Of a stretch of 64,000 bases of DNA, positions 27,139-36,840 are shown piece by piece. The stretch is from assembly GCF_000293865.2 (NCBI RefSeq), contig NZ_ALKN02000011.1, positions 50,427 through 114,426 on the forward strand. The letters run 5' to 3'. How positions within the stretch are numbered: position 1 is the stretch's first letter; every line of letters starts with the position of its first letter. The notes beneath the pieces are model-generated. The model searched no databases and was not told where the DNA came from. It saw only the letters and a program-made list of their open reading frames with translations. Source of the stretch: Limnohabitans sp. Rim28. GTDB lineage: Bacteria; Pseudomonadota; Gammaproteobacteria; Burkholderiales; Burkholderiaceae_C. The translations under genes and the position numbers were made by a program.

Positions 27139-28557
27139 ATGACGACCCATCAGGCTCCCACACCACCGACGGGCAAGTCCAAATCGAAGACTGCTCAATC
27201 TCCGTGGCCTGCATTTTGGATTGCTTGCAGCGCCACCTTTTTGGTGTCCTTGGACACCACGATGCTGTTTGCCGCTTTCGAAGCACTGCGCCAGAGCTTT
27301 GCGGGCACTTCTGCCGCCGAGCTGTCTTGGGTGCTCAATGGCTACACGGTCGTGTACGCCGCCATGTTGATCCCCGCCGGTGGATTGGCCGATGCCTATG
27401 GACGTCGCCGCACATTCCGAATAGGACTGACACTTTTTCTGCTGGCATCGGTGGCTTGCGGCGCGGCACCTTCTGTCGATTGGCTCATTGCAGCACGCGC
27501 TTTTCAAGCCATTGGGGCCGCATTGTTGACGCCCGCTTCCATGTCCATTGTGTTGGCCGCCTTCCCCACCGAAAAGCGTGCCGTGGCCGTGAGTTTGTGG
27601 GGTGCTGTGGGTGGTCTGGCCGCAGCAGTGGGGCCGAGTTTGGGCAGTTGGGTCACTGCCAGTGCAGGCTGGCCCTGGGCTTTTTACATCAACCTGCCCG
27701 TGGTTCTTTGGGCACTCTGGCGCAGCGCCTCACACATCGAAGAAGCAGTTCAACCGATGGAGCGTCGAAGCGTCGACATTGTGGGCCTGGTGTTGCTGAT
27801 GCTTGCAGTGGGCGCGGTCGCCTTGGCGATTGTTGAAAGCGGTGAGTTGCGCTGGTCCGCTCAACAAATTGCTTGGGTTGGGGCCGGTGGTCTTTTGGCT
27901 GGAGCATGCTTTGTGCTGTGGGCTCGAACCCGAGAAAACGCGCTGATCGATTTGTCGCTGTTTCAACATCGCACCTACCGATACGTGAACGGGGCCACGC
28001 TGGTGTTCGGCACGGCCTTCTCGATGATGTTTCTGGGATTCTTTTTCTACATGACCGGGGTCTGGCATTACACGCTGCCACAGGCGGGCCTGGCCGTGAC
28101 GCCTGGTCCTTTGCTGGTCATGCCTACAGCCATCATCACCGGACGACTGGCCTCACGCTTGGGCCACAGACGATTCTTGGTGGGCGGTTCGCTGCTGTAT
28201 GCCCTCAGCAGCTTATGGTTCTTTCTGGTGCCCGGCAACGCGCCGAACTATCTGCTGCACTGGCTGCCCGGCCTGCTGATGAGCGGGATCGCTGTGGGCT
28301 TGGTGCTGCCCTCCTTGTCAGCTGCGGCCGTGAATCGCTTGCCCGTTGCCCACTACGCTGTAGGCAGTGCGGTCAACCAGGCAACGCGACAAATTGGCTC
28401 CGTGCTCGGCGTGGCGTTCACCGTGGCGCTGTTGGGCCATGCCACGCTCCAACATGCTGACTTCAATGCCTTCTACCTGCTGCATGGTCTGCTGGCATTG
28501 CTGACAGGACTGCTGTGCTGGCCTGTCGACACCAAGCCTCGGGTTGCACAGCCATGA
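27139..28557 (+). CDS. MFS exporter, DHA2 (14-TM, EmrB/QacA-like)
   Basis: A 472-residue inner-membrane drug:H+ antiporter with about 14 hydrophobic helices. Motif A reads GGLADAYGRRRTFRIG between helices 2 and 3. The helix 1 segment LVSLDTTMLFAAFEALRQSF carries the DHA2-type LD-T pattern and motif C is GAVGGLAAAVGPSLGSWV. A second motif-A-like loop ITGRLASRLGHRRFLVGG lies between helices 10 and 11. It starts one base after the SDR stop, so the two are co-transcribed under TetR control. It would export the SDR substrate or product. Confidence 0.9.
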   Translation: MTTHQAPTPPTGKSKSKTAQSPWPAFWIACSATFLVSLDTTMLFAAFEALRQSFAGTSAAELSWVLNGYTVVYAAMLIPAGGLADAYGRRRTFRIGLTLFLLASVACGAAPSVDWLIAARAFQAIGAALLTPASMSIVLAAFPTEKRAVAVSLWGAVGGLAAAVGPSLGSWVTASAGWPWAFYINLPVVLWALWRSASHIEEAVQPMERRSVDIVGLVLLMLAVGAVALAIVESGELRWSAQQIAWVGAGGLLAGACFVLWARTRENALIDLSLFQHRTYRYVNGATLVFGTAFSMMFLGFFFYMTGVWHYTLPQAGLAVTPGPLLVMPTAIITGRLASRLGHRRFLVGGSLLYALSSLWFFLVPGNAPNYLLHWLPGLLMSGIAVGLVLPSLSAAAVNRLPVAHYAVGSAVNQATRQIGSVLGVAFTVALLGHATLQHADFNAFYLLHGLLALLTGLLCWPVDTKPRVAQP

Positions 28558-28647
28558 CCTTGTGTCAACTCATCTCATCCATTCTCATTGCGCACACTGG
28601 CGTGTCCGTGTGCATAACAACTTTCATACCAACTGATGGAGCCCATC

Positions 28648-29214
28648 ATGCAAACTGACAGCACAGTCCAAGCCACTTTGAACGCATGGCAAGCGCAACT
28701 GGAAGACGTTCGACGTCGCCGAGCCGAACGAGGGGGTGGACACGCGGGTCTCGCGAAACCCCAACAGGTGCTCGGCAAAACGGGACTGCAGGTGATGACG
28801 GCTTTGCTGGAGGGTGAGCTGCCCCATCCCTACATGGCGGACACTTTTGACTGCGAGTTGATTGAAGTGGGTGAGGGCCGGGCTGTTTTTCAGGCGACGC
28901 CACAGCTCAAGCACTACAACCCATTGGGCTCGGTGCATGGGGGCTGGTACGCGACCTTGCTGGATTTCGCATTGGGGTGTGCGGTGCAGACCAAACTGCC
29001 AGCAGGCTTGGGCTACACGACCAGCCAGATCAATCTCAACATCGTGCGAGCCGCCAACACCCAAACAGGTCCGCTGCGTTGTATCGGCAATGCCATTCAC
29101 GTCGGTCGCCAGATCGGTACATCCGAAGCGCGGATTGTGGGTCCCGACGGGAAACTGTATGCACATGCCACCACGACTTGTGCCATTTTCGAGGCGCTGC
29201 CTCAAGTCAGATAA
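28648..29214 (+). CDS. PaaI-family hotdog thioesterase
   Basis: A 188-residue acyl-CoA thioesterase-like protein. The hotdog catalytic segment reads KHYNPLGSVHGGWYATLLDFALGCAV (HGG motif), followed by TSQINLNIVRAAN and a closing strand with YAHATTTCAIFE. I prefer the second ATG (MQTDSTVQATL), which has GGAG nine bases upstream; one 12 bases earlier lacks a ribosome site. It is 90 bases after the MFS gene and may belong to the same accessory unit. The true CoA ester is unknown. Confidence 0.85.
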   Translation: MQTDSTVQATLNAWQAQLEDVRRRRAERGGGHAGLAKPQQVLGKTGLQVMTALLEGELPHPYMADTFDCELIEVGEGRAVFQATPQLKHYNPLGSVHGGWYATLLDFALGCAVQTKLPAGLGYTTSQINLNIVRAANTQTGPLRCIGNAIHVGRQIGTSEARIVGPDGKLYAHATTTCAIFEALPQVR

Positions 29215-29367
29215 CTTCGCTCGCCCGTTGAGTACATGCAGACATTCTGGGGGTCTCTACCTTGATGCCTCTTGTTGATGGGCTGCCTGAGGAAAATCTA
29301 TCGATGTTCAAATTTCCAATGAGAGACGCCTAACACTGCAAAGCAGCCCATTCATATTCAGGCCAAC

Positions 29368-30579
29368 TCACCAATTCCAAAGCGTCCCATCATGCTGGAG
29401 CCGGTTCACTGGCAGGTAAGCCCTTTGGTAAGGGTACTTGGCGGCCAGCTTCTCGTCGATGTCCACCCCGTGGCCGGGGGACTCGCCGCAGTGCATCATG
29501 CCGGACTCAAAGCGGTAATCGTGCGGGAAGACCGAGAGCATCTCTTCGCTGTGCGGCATGAATTCCTGCACGCCAAAGTTGGGCACCCAGGTGTCAAAGT
29601 GCAGCGCTGCGCCCATGCACACGGGTGACAAGTCGGTCGCGCCGTGGCAGCCAGTGCGCACTTGGTACAGGCTGGCCAGATCGGCGATGCGCCGCAGGTG
29701 GGTGATGCCGCCCGCGTGGACCACGGTGGTGCGGATGTAGTCGATCAGCTGCTTTTCGATCAGGGTCTTGCAGTCCCAGATGCTGTTGAAAATCTCGCCC
29801 ACCGCGATCGGCGTGGTGGTGTGGTGGCGTATCCACTGGAAGGCGTCTTGATTCTCGGCGGGCGTCGGGTCTTCCATCCAGAACAGGCGCATGGGCTCCA
29901 GGGCTTTGCCCAGTTGTCCCGCTTCGATGGGTGTGAGGCGGTGGTGCACGTCGTGCAGCAAATGGATGTCGGGGCCCACGGCTTCGCGCACGGCTTCAAA
30001 CAGGCCGGGGGTGTGGCGCAAATACTTCTCGGTGCTCCAATCGTGCTCGCTGGGCAAGTTGCCGTCGGCGGGTTCGTACAGGCGGTTTTGGCCACCCACG
30101 CCATAGACCTTGTTCAGGCCCGGCACGCCGCTTTGGGCGCGGATGGCCAAGTAGCCTTCTGCCTTGTGGCGCAAGACTTCGTCCACCGTTTCGGCCGTGT
30201 CGCGGCCGTTGGCGTGGCCGTAGACCATCACCCCGGTGCGGCTGCGCCCGCCCAGCAGCTGGTACAGCGGCATGTTGGCCATCTTGGCCTTGATGTCCCA
30301 CAGCGCGGTGTCCACCGCAGCAATGGCGCTCATGGTCACCGGGCCGCGCCGCCAGTAAGCCCCTTTGTAGAGGTATTGCCAGATGTCTTCGATCTGCTGC
30401 GGGTCACGCCCGATCAGGCAAGGGATGACGTGGTCTTCCAGGTAGCTGACCACGGCCAGTTCGCGGCCATTGAGCGTGGCGTCGCCGATACCGTACACGC
30501 CCTGGTCGGTTTCGATTTTGAGGGTGACGAAGTTGCGGCCGGGACTGCAGACGATGACGCGGGCGGTGGTGATTTCCAT
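29368..30579 (-). CDS. manD: D-mannonate dehydratase ManD (enolase superfamily, RspA-like)
   Basis: Dehydrates D-mannonate to 2-keto-3-deoxy-D-gluconate in hexuronate breakdown. At 403 residues it is the length of E. coli RspA. The Mg ligands are in [17 protein letters not shown] and VGEIFNS, and the family's [12 protein letters not shown] and [13 protein letters not shown] segments are present. The ATG giving [16 protein letters not shown] is 17 bases after the fructuronate reductase stop; a longer reading is low-complexity and unconvincing. Last gene of a leftward catabolic operon. RspA-type members vary in activity, but the neighbours make a genuine mannonate dehydratase likely. Confidence 0.9.
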   Translation of the reverse strand: MEITTARVIVCSPGRNFVTLKIETDQGVYGIGDATLNGRELAVVSYLEDHVIPCLIGRDPQQIEDIWQYLYKGAYWRRGPVTMSAIAAVDTALWDIKAKMANMPLYQLLGGRSRTGVMVYGHANGRDTAETVDEVLRHKAEGYLAIRAQSGVPGLNKVYGVGGQNRLYEPADGNLPSEHDWSTEKYLRHTPGLFEAVREAVGPDIHLLHDVHHRLTPIEAGQLGKALEPMRLFWMEDPTPAENQDAFQWIRHHTTTPIAVGEIFNSIWDCKTLIEKQLIDYIRTTVVHAGGITHLRRIADLASLYQVRTGCHGATDLSPVCMGAALHFDTWVPNFGVQEFMPHSEEMLSVFPHDYRFESGMMHCGESPGHGVDIDEKLAAKYPYQRAYLPVNRLQHDGTLWNW

Positions 30580-30596
30580 AGCGCAGACCTTTGAGT

Positions 30597-32000
30597 TCAG
30601 GCTTCTAGTTGCAGCAGTTGCTGGAGGCTTGCATCCACACCGTGCTGCATCACTTGCTGGTGCCAGTGCGTCACGCGGGCGGCCCATGCTGCGTGGCCGG
30701 ACAGGGCATTGCCCCACAGGTCTTCGCGCGCCAACAGGGCGCGCACGCAAGCCTCAGGCTCGGTCCGTTGCGCAGCGCCCATGGCCATCAGGCTGTCGGC
30801 TTGCGGGTCGTTCAGGGCGTACGCCTGGCCTTGCTCGTCCACACCCAGCGTGTAGCGCAAAAAGACCGCTGCTGCCAAGGCGTGGTGTTCAAACGAAGCG
30901 CCTTGCGCAATCTGGCCCAGCACCGAAGGCGGCCAGCGCTGGGGGATTTTTTGCGAGCTGTCGGTGGCGATCTGGTGCACGCTGTGCTTCAAATAGGGGT
31001 TGCCAAAGCGTGCGATCAGCGCGTCGCGGTAGTCGGCCCAGTCGCTGCGGGCCAAGTGCGGTGCGACTTCACGACTCATCAAGCGGTGCACAAAGCTGCG
31101 GACAGGCGGCTCACCGATGCAGCTGGCAATGAAAGGCCTGCCGGTGACCGCGCCCATCAGCGCCATGGCCGAGTGGCTGCCGTTGAGCATGCGCAGTTTG
31201 GCCTCTTCGTAGCTGTGCACATCGGGGGTGACGCGCACACCGGCGCTTTGCAGCAGGGCGGCGTCAGCCGGGTCGGCCAAGCGGTCTTCGATCACCCATT
31301 CCCAAAAGCCTTCGGTGCTGAGCGCGGCGTCGTCGCGCAGACCCAGCGCTTGGCTGGCTGCGGCCAGCACGTCGGTGGTGGCTGCGGGCACGATGCGGTC
31401 GACCATGCTGCACGGAAAGGCGCAGTGCGCATCCAACCAGCGCAGCAATTCGGCGTCTTGTGCCCTCGTCGCGGCTTTGACCAGGGCCTGCAGCTTGTGG
31501 CCGTTGCCTTGCAGGTTGTCGCACGACGCGATGGTGAGGCCCGGTAGACCCGCTTGCTGGCGCAGCCGCAAGCCGTCCAGCAGCAGCTGTGCCAAGGCTG
31601 GCGTGTAGCCTTTTTCGGTGACGGTGAGCGTGACCCAGCGGGTGCTGGCGGCGGCGATGGCTTGCACCACGTCGTTGCGCTCTGTGGCGGCCACATGCAT
31701 GCGCCAAAGCGCGCCAGGCACATGCCAGCTCACCCCTTGACCGTCGGCCACGCGCACCGCGTAAAGCCCATCTTGTGCACGCAAGGCGTTCACCAAATCC
31801 GGTCGCGTCATGCCCACGCCGTGGATGCCCCAGCGCGTATCGCCCGCACTCAGCAGTTGGTCGAACACCATGGCTTGGTGCGCCCGGTGAAAAGCGCCCA
31901 AGCCCAAATGCACCACACCCGGGGCATGGCGGCGGCGGTCGTAAATGGGGGTGTGGATGTCAGCGGGCAGCGATGCCAAGTTGAGAGCGCACAGGTGCAT
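30597..32000 (-). CDS. uxuB: Mannitol dehydrogenase family oxidoreductase, probable fructuronate reductase
   Basis: Long-chain polyol dehydrogenase of 467 residues. The N-terminal Rossmann motif is [20 protein letters not shown], and the catalytic helix reads [17 protein letters not shown] (Lys, Asn, His). In the hexuronate pathway it interconverts D-fructuronate and D-mannonate with NAD. The adjacent mannonate and altronate dehydratase genes favour UxuB over mannitol 2-dehydrogenase, and tagaturonate reductase (UxaB) is a second possibility. Confidence 0.88.
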   Translation of the reverse strand: MHLCALNLASLPADIHTPIYDRRRHAPGVVHLGLGAFHRAHQAMVFDQLLSAGDTRWGIHGVGMTRPDLVNALRAQDGLYAVRVADGQGVSWHVPGALWRMHVAATERNDVVQAIAAASTRWVTLTVTEKGYTPALAQLLLDGLRLRQQAGLPGLTIASCDNLQGNGHKLQALVKAATRAQDAELLRWLDAHCAFPCSMVDRIVPAATTDVLAAASQALGLRDDAALSTEGFWEWVIEDRLADPADAALLQSAGVRVTPDVHSYEEAKLRMLNGSHSAMALMGAVTGRPFIASCIGEPPVRSFVHRLMSREVAPHLARSDWADYRDALIARFGNPYLKHSVHQIATDSSQKIPQRWPPSVLGQIAQGASFEHHALAAAVFLRYTLGVDEQGQAYALNDPQADSLMAMGAAQRTEPEACVRALLAREDLWGNALSGHAAWAARVTHWHQQVMQHGVDASLQQLLQLEA

Positions 32001-32050
32001 GGGTGTCAGAGGAGCGGGATCCTGATGGGGCGGTTGGGGTCAGGCAAAAC

Positions 32051-33103
32051 TCAACGGCCTGCCAGTTTTTGCTCGGACGCCTCAATCTCGGCCCAGGTGG
32101 CGTCGTCGATCCAGATGCCTGTTTGCTCGCGCTCGGCACGTGCGGTGCGCTCAGGCTCGCCGGCCAGCTTCACGCCATCGCTGCCAGGGGCATCGGGGCT
32201 TTGGCGCAGCCAGTCGGCAAAGGCCAGGGCTTCTTGCTCGAACATGTCTTGTGTGCCCAAGCGCACCGGGTCGATCAGCATTGTCAGCATGCCGTTGAGC
32301 ACGGCGCGTTGGTGGTCGGCTTCGCGGTGCCAGGTGCCGCTGCCAGTCAGCGCGCCGCCCAGCAACTCGCAGGCCATGGCCATGCCAAAGCCTTTGTGGT
32401 CGCCAAAAGTCATGAGCGCACCAAACAGGCCGTTGGACTGCGGCACCACCACCACGCCGGGGTTGTTGGTGGGGTGGCCGTGCTCGTCAATCAAATAGCC
32501 GGGTGGCACTTGCTCGCCTTTGTTGTGGGCCACGCGCATCTTGCCTTGCGCCACGCGGCTGGTGGCAAAGTCCAGCACAAAGGGTGCGCGGCCGCCCATG
32601 GGCACGCCGATGCAACAGGGATTGGTGCCAAAGCGACCATCGCCACCGCCAAAGGGCGCGACCACAGGGCGTGAGAGCACGTTCACAAAATGCACCGACA
32701 CCAGGCCTTGCGCCACGGCCATTTCGGCAAAGTGGCCGATGCGGCCCAAATGGTGAGATCGGCTGAGGGCCACGGTGCACACACCGTGCAGCTTGGCGCG
32801 TTCAATGCCCATCTGCATGGCTTGCACGCCGGTGATCTGACCGTAGCCCCGTTGACCGTCCAGGTTCAGCAGCGGGCCGGTGTCCAGCAAAACCTTCACG
32901 CCCGTGTTCGGATTCAGGCCGCCTTCGAGCACCGCATCCACATAGCGCGGCACCATGCCCACGCCATGCGAGTCGTGGCCACTCAGGTTGGCCATGACCA
33001 GGTTGTCGGCCACTTGTGCGGCTTCGGCCGGCGCGCTGCCGGTCATGGCGATGATGCGGGTGATGTGCTGGCGCAGATCGGCGGCTGGAATGAGGTGACT
33101 CAT
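32051..33103 (-). CDS. Ldh family (malate/L-lactate dehydrogenase-like) oxidoreductase
   Basis: NAD(P)-dependent 2-hydroxyacid dehydrogenase of the YlbC/YbiC fold, unrelated to classical LDH. The 350-residue protein has the active-site signature ANLSGHDSHGVGMVPRYVDAV, then SRSHHLGRIGHFAEM, FGTNPCCIGVP and GDHKGFGMAMACELLGG. Substrates of the family include malate, L-lactate, ureidoglycolate and sugar-acid-derived hydroxy acids. In this operon it could act on a product of sugar-acid cleavage; the divergent FAH pathway may release L-lactate. The substrate is not settled by sequence. The ATG giving MSHLIPAADL was chosen on family start position. Confidence 0.85.
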   Translation of the reverse strand: MSHLIPAADLRQHITRIIAMTGSAPAEAAQVADNLVMANLSGHDSHGVGMVPRYVDAVLEGGLNPNTGVKVLLDTGPLLNLDGQRGYGQITGVQAMQMGIERAKLHGVCTVALSRSHHLGRIGHFAEMAVAQGLVSVHFVNVLSRPVVAPFGGGDGRFGTNPCCIGVPMGGRAPFVLDFATSRVAQGKMRVAHNKGEQVPPGYLIDEHGHPTNNPGVVVVPQSNGLFGALMTFGDHKGFGMAMACELLGGALTGSGTWHREADHQRAVLNGMLTMLIDPVRLGTQDMFEQEALAFADWLRQSPDAPGSDGVKLAGEPERTARAEREQTGIWIDDATWAEIEASEQKLAGR

Positions 33104-33184
33104 GCGGGTTCTTTCAAGGCGAAGAGGTTGTAGGAGCGCACCCTGTGCGCGATGTGGGGTGGTCCGCAAGGCGGGTCCATGGGT

Positions 33185-34711
33185 TCACATCACCGCGCCC
33201 ACTTGCCATGGCACAAACTCGTTTTGGCCGTAGCCGTGGCGCTCGCTCTTGGTGGGCTCACCCGACGCTGCCGCCAAAATCCTTTCAAAAATGCGCTGAC
33301 CCATCTCGGCGATGCTCACCCCGCCGTCGACGATCTCGCCGCAGTTCAGGTCCATGTCTTCTTCCTGCTTTTTCCACAAGGCCGTGTTGGTCGAGAACTT
33401 CAGGCTGGGCGAGGGCGCGCAGCCATAGGCGCTGCCGCGTCCGGTGGTGAAGCAAATCAAGTTGGCCCCGCCGGCCACCTGGCCCGTGGCGCTCACCGGG
33501 TCGTAGCCGGGCGTGTCCATGTAAACAAAGCCTTTCGCCGTGACCGGCTCGGCGTATTCGTACACCGCCTGCAGGTTGCTGGTGCCACCTTTGGCCACGG
33601 CCCCCAATGATTTTTCCAGGATCGTGGTCAGGCCGCCCGCCTTGTTGCCGGGCGAGGGGTTGTTGTTCATCTCGCCGCCGTTGATGGCGGTGTAGTTTTC
33701 CCACCAGCGGATGCGCTCGATCAGTTTTTGCGCCACCTCGGGCTTGACGGCGCGTCGTGTGAGCAAGTGCTCAGCGCCATAAATCTCAGGCGTTTCGCTC
33801 AGGATGGCGGTACCGCCGTGCTGCACCAACAAGTCCACCGCCGCGCCCAGCGCAGGGTTGGCGCTGATGCCCGAATAACCATCCGAGCCGCCGCATTGCA
33901 GGCCCACGGTGATGTGTTCGGCGCTGCAAGGCTCGCGGGTGATGGCGTTGGCACGCGGCAGCATGTCTTGGATCAAGGCAATGCCTTTTTCCACCGTCAA
34001 GCGTGTGCCGCCCGTGTCCTGGATGTTGAAGACCTTGAGCGTGTCACCCTCGCGCAAGCTGCTGTGTGCCAGCCAGGTGTTGAGCTGGTTGGTTTCGCAG
34101 CCCAGACCCACCACCACCACACCCCAAAAGTTGGCGTGTGTGGCATAGCCTGCCAAGGTGCGCTCAAGCAATTGCATGCCCATGCCCTCGTTGTCCATGC
34201 CGCAGCCGGTGCCGTGCGTCAAAGCGACCACACCGTCCACATTCGGGAAGTTGGCGAGTGCTGCGGGGTTGTTGCGCTTGGAAAAATGATCGGCAATGGC
34301 GCGCGCGGCGGTGGCCGAACAGTTGACGCTGGACAGCACACCGATGTAGTTGCGTGTGGCCACGCGGCCGTCCGAGCGCTTGTAGCCCATGAAGGTCGCT
34401 TGCTGGCGCACCGGATCGGGTTTGACGTCTTGCCCGATGGCGTAATCGCGCTCGAAGTTGCCTTTTTCAGCACCCATGTTCAGGTTGTGCGTGTGCACAT
34501 GCTCGCCGGGGGCGATGGGCTGGTGGGCAAAACCAATGATCTGGTTGTAGCGGCGCACCGGCTCGCCCACGGCGATGGCCCGGGTGGCGATTTTGTGGCC
34601 CGGCGGAATCAGGCCGCGAACGGCCACGCCGTCCACGGTGCTGCCGCTCATCAGTTGGGCGCGGGCAATGACGACATCGTCGGCAGGGTGAAGTCGAATG
34701 AATGAACTCAT
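33185..34711 (-). CDS. uxaA: Altronate dehydratase family protein (UxaA)
   Basis: A 508-residue dehydratase that in E. coli converts D-altronate to 2-keto-3-deoxygluconate. The N-terminal SAF domain (about 1-95, PGHKIATRAIAVGEPVRRYNQIIGFA) is fused to the C-terminal UxaA domain. The latter has GYKRSDGRVATRNYIGVLSSVNCSATAA, THGTGCGMDNEG, LGLGCETNQ-like spacing and GLQCGGSDGYSGISANPALG; the conserved Cys residues suit Fe binding. Galactarate dehydratase GarD has a similar layout, so that is the alternative. The TRAP transporter genes sit upstream in the same direction. Confidence 0.9.
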   Translation of the reverse strand: MSSFIRLHPADDVVIARAQLMSGSTVDGVAVRGLIPPGHKIATRAIAVGEPVRRYNQIIGFAHQPIAPGEHVHTHNLNMGAEKGNFERDYAIGQDVKPDPVRQQATFMGYKRSDGRVATRNYIGVLSSVNCSATAARAIADHFSKRNNPAALANFPNVDGVVALTHGTGCGMDNEGMGMQLLERTLAGYATHANFWGVVVVGLGCETNQLNTWLAHSSLREGDTLKVFNIQDTGGTRLTVEKGIALIQDMLPRANAITREPCSAEHITVGLQCGGSDGYSGISANPALGAAVDLLVQHGGTAILSETPEIYGAEHLLTRRAVKPEVAQKLIERIRWWENYTAINGGEMNNNPSPGNKAGGLTTILEKSLGAVAKGGTSNLQAVYEYAEPVTAKGFVYMDTPGYDPVSATGQVAGGANLICFTTGRGSAYGCAPSPSLKFSTNTALWKKQEEDMDLNCGEIVDGGVSIAEMGQRIFERILAAASGEPTKSERHGYGQNEFVPWQVGAVM

Positions 34712-34720
34712 GACAAGGTC

Positions 34721-36115
34721 TCAATAAAATTGTTTGGGCAACCACAGCACCAGGCTGGGGAAATAGGTGATCACGGCCAGGCTGCCCAACAAGGGGAACA
34801 GCCAGGGCAAGATGGCCATGGTGGTGCGCTCCACACTGAGTTTGGCCACCCGCGCCAACACAAACAGCACCATGCCCATAGGCGGGTGCAGCAAACCGAT
34901 CATCAGGTTGAGCACCATGACCAGACCGAAGTGCACCAGGTCAATCCCCAACTGCTGGCAAATCGGCACAAGAATGGGCACCAGGATGGTGATGGCGGCC
35001 GTGGGCTCTAGGAAGCAGCCGACAAACAACATCAAGGCATTGGCCAGCAACAAAAACACCCAAGGCTCTTGGGTGAAGCCCAGCACCCAAGCAGAAATGG
35101 CGGTGGTCACACCTGTGGCGGTGAGCATCCAGCCAAAGATGCTGGCTGCGGCGACGATGAACAGCACGGTGGCGGTGGTTTCGACCGTGTCCAGACAAAC
35201 TTTGACAAACATTTTCAGGTTCAGGGTGCGGTACCAGAAAAACCCCAAAATCAAGGCCCACACACAGGCGGCGATCGCGCCTTCGGTGGGCGTGAACACG
35301 CCCGTGGTCATGCCACCGATCAGGATGATGGGGGTCATGATGGGCAAGACGGCTTGGAACTTGAACAGCTTGTCGGCCAAAAACAAGAAGGCCAAAGCCA
35401 CAAACACCGTCATCTGGGGCGGTGTTTCAAAGGTTTTGACGGTCCACCAAATGGCCAGTGGCCAGCCTATGACCACGGTGGTTTCGGTCAGGGCCTTGAT
35501 GACCCGAGGCCATTCGAATTTGATGTCAGCGCCCCAACCATTCTTGTGTGCAAAGAAAGCCACAGTCAGCATCATCAACAGGGCCATCAAAATGCCGGGC
35601 AAGATGCCCGCAAGGAACAAGGCCCCCACCGACACGTTGGCCATCATGCCGTAGATCACAAAGGGCAAGCTGGGCGGAATGATGGGCCCCAGTGTGGCCG
35701 ATGCGGCCGTGACACCCACGGCAAATTCAGTGCTGTAGCCATGGTCTTTCATGGCCTTGACTTCAATGGTGCCCAGGCCCGCAGCATCGGCAATGGCCGT
35801 GCCACTCATGCCCGCAAACACCACCGACCCCACCACGTTGACGTGACCCAAGCCGCCCTTGAGCCAGCCGACCAAAGCCAGTGCATAGTTGTAAATGCGG
35901 TTGGTGATGCCGGCGTTGTTCATCAGGTTGCCCGCCAGGATGAAGAAAGGCACGGCCAGCAGCGGAAAGCTGTCGATGCCCGAGACCATGCGGTGGATCA
36001 CCACAAACGGTGGCGAGCTTTGGGCGAAAAACAGGTAAATGAGCGAGGCTCCGGCCATGGCAATGGCCACCGGAATGCCGCCACTCATCAGCAGCAGGAA
36101 AATGATTTTCAACAT
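34721..36115 (-). CDS. dctM: TRAP transporter large permease DctM
   Basis: A 464-residue inner-membrane protein with about 12 hydrophobic helices, the ion-coupled transport subunit of a tripartite ATP-independent periplasmic carrier. DctM motifs are clear: LAVPFFILAGNLMNNAGIT, GGLGHVNVVGSVVFAGMSGTAIADAAGLG, TLGPIIPPSLPFVIYG, TEGAIAACVWALILG and MIGLLHPPMGMVLFVL. It works with DctQ and a DctP receptor; the receptor gene in this locus carries a stop codon. Its likely cargo is a hexuronate or related sugar acid, from context. Confidence 0.93.
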   Translation of the reverse strand: MLKIIFLLLMSGGIPVAIAMAGASLIYLFFAQSSPPFVVIHRMVSGIDSFPLLAVPFFILAGNLMNNAGITNRIYNYALALVGWLKGGLGHVNVVGSVVFAGMSGTAIADAAGLGTIEVKAMKDHGYSTEFAVGVTAASATLGPIIPPSLPFVIYGMMANVSVGALFLAGILPGILMALLMMLTVAFFAHKNGWGADIKFEWPRVIKALTETTVVIGWPLAIWWTVKTFETPPQMTVFVALAFLFLADKLFKFQAVLPIMTPIILIGGMTTGVFTPTEGAIAACVWALILGFFWYRTLNLKMFVKVCLDTVETTATVLFIVAAASIFGWMLTATGVTTAISAWVLGFTQEPWVFLLLANALMLFVGCFLEPTAAITILVPILVPICQQLGIDLVHFGLVMVLNLMIGLLHPPMGMVLFVLARVAKLSVERTTMAILPWLFPLLGSLAVITYFPSLVLWLPKQFY

Positions 36116-36146
36116 GGCAGGTGCTTTCTGTCGTTCGGGGGGCTGT

Positions 36147-36728
36147 TCAGCGGTCCGTCATTTCGGATTCGGGGCGCTCCAGCACGGTGTAGCCGCGTTG
36201 CAGGTGGATGCGCATGACCCAAATGGATCGCAAGCACATGGCGGCAAAACCGGCCATCACCACGCCGTAAACCCAGTTCATGGGCAAGTCGATGATCGTC
36301 ATCTTGTAGCTGCCCAACTTCTGCATCATCTGGCCCGTCAAAAAGGTGGCGGCGCCAAAAAACGCGATGCGCATCACATCCACCAGCAAGGCCACTGCAT
36401 AAGACAGCCGGGCGGGCATGAAGCGAAAGAAAAAATCAACCTGAATGTGGTTGTTCTTGGCCACGCCAATGGCCGCACCCGTGAACACCGTGGCAATCAA
36501 CAAATACCGGGCGATCTCTTCGGTCCAGGAGGCCGAATCGTTGAGCACATAGCGGGTGAAAAACTGGTAAAAAACCGTCAGGCCCAAGGCCCAGAAAAAC
36601 AGCAAGGCCACCCAAGCCTCGATGGGCGTCCCAGACAAGTCCACCGCCTCATCGGTGGCGTGGAACTGACCGTCATCGCCCATGACTTTGGGCAGGTCAT
36701 CCAGGTCTTGCAGCTTGCTCATGGCCAT
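36147..36728 (-). CDS. dctQ: TRAP transporter small permease DctQ
   Basis: A protein of about 193 residues with four membrane helices. Hallmarks are LFFWALGLTVFYQFFTRYVLNDSASWTEEIARYLLIATVFTGAAIGVAKNNHIQVDFF and a final helix before RSIWVMRIHLQRGY. An unusual soluble N-terminal stretch of about 40 residues precedes helix 1. Start codons at 36728 and 36722 (MAMSKL or MSKL) are both possible, with only a weak GA-rich site upstream. It lies 31 bases before dctM. Confidence 0.9.
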   Translation of the reverse strand: MAMSKLQDLDDLPKVMGDDGQFHATDEAVDLSGTPIEAWVALLFFWALGLTVFYQFFTRYVLNDSASWTEEIARYLLIATVFTGAAIGVAKNNHIQVDFFFRFMPARLSYAVALLVDVMRIAFFGAATFLTGQMMQKLGSYKMTIIDLPMNWVYGVVMAGFAAMCLRSIWVMRIHLQRGYTVLERPESEMTDR

Positions 36729-36840
36729 TCTTTCGGAACTGAAAAGTCGATGTTCGGACGCGCAGGTCCGGTCATGCCAACGCACGCTGGGCCATGGCCC
36801 AGCGTGGTGGGTGGGCTGTGCTGGCGGCACAGCCCCAAGA

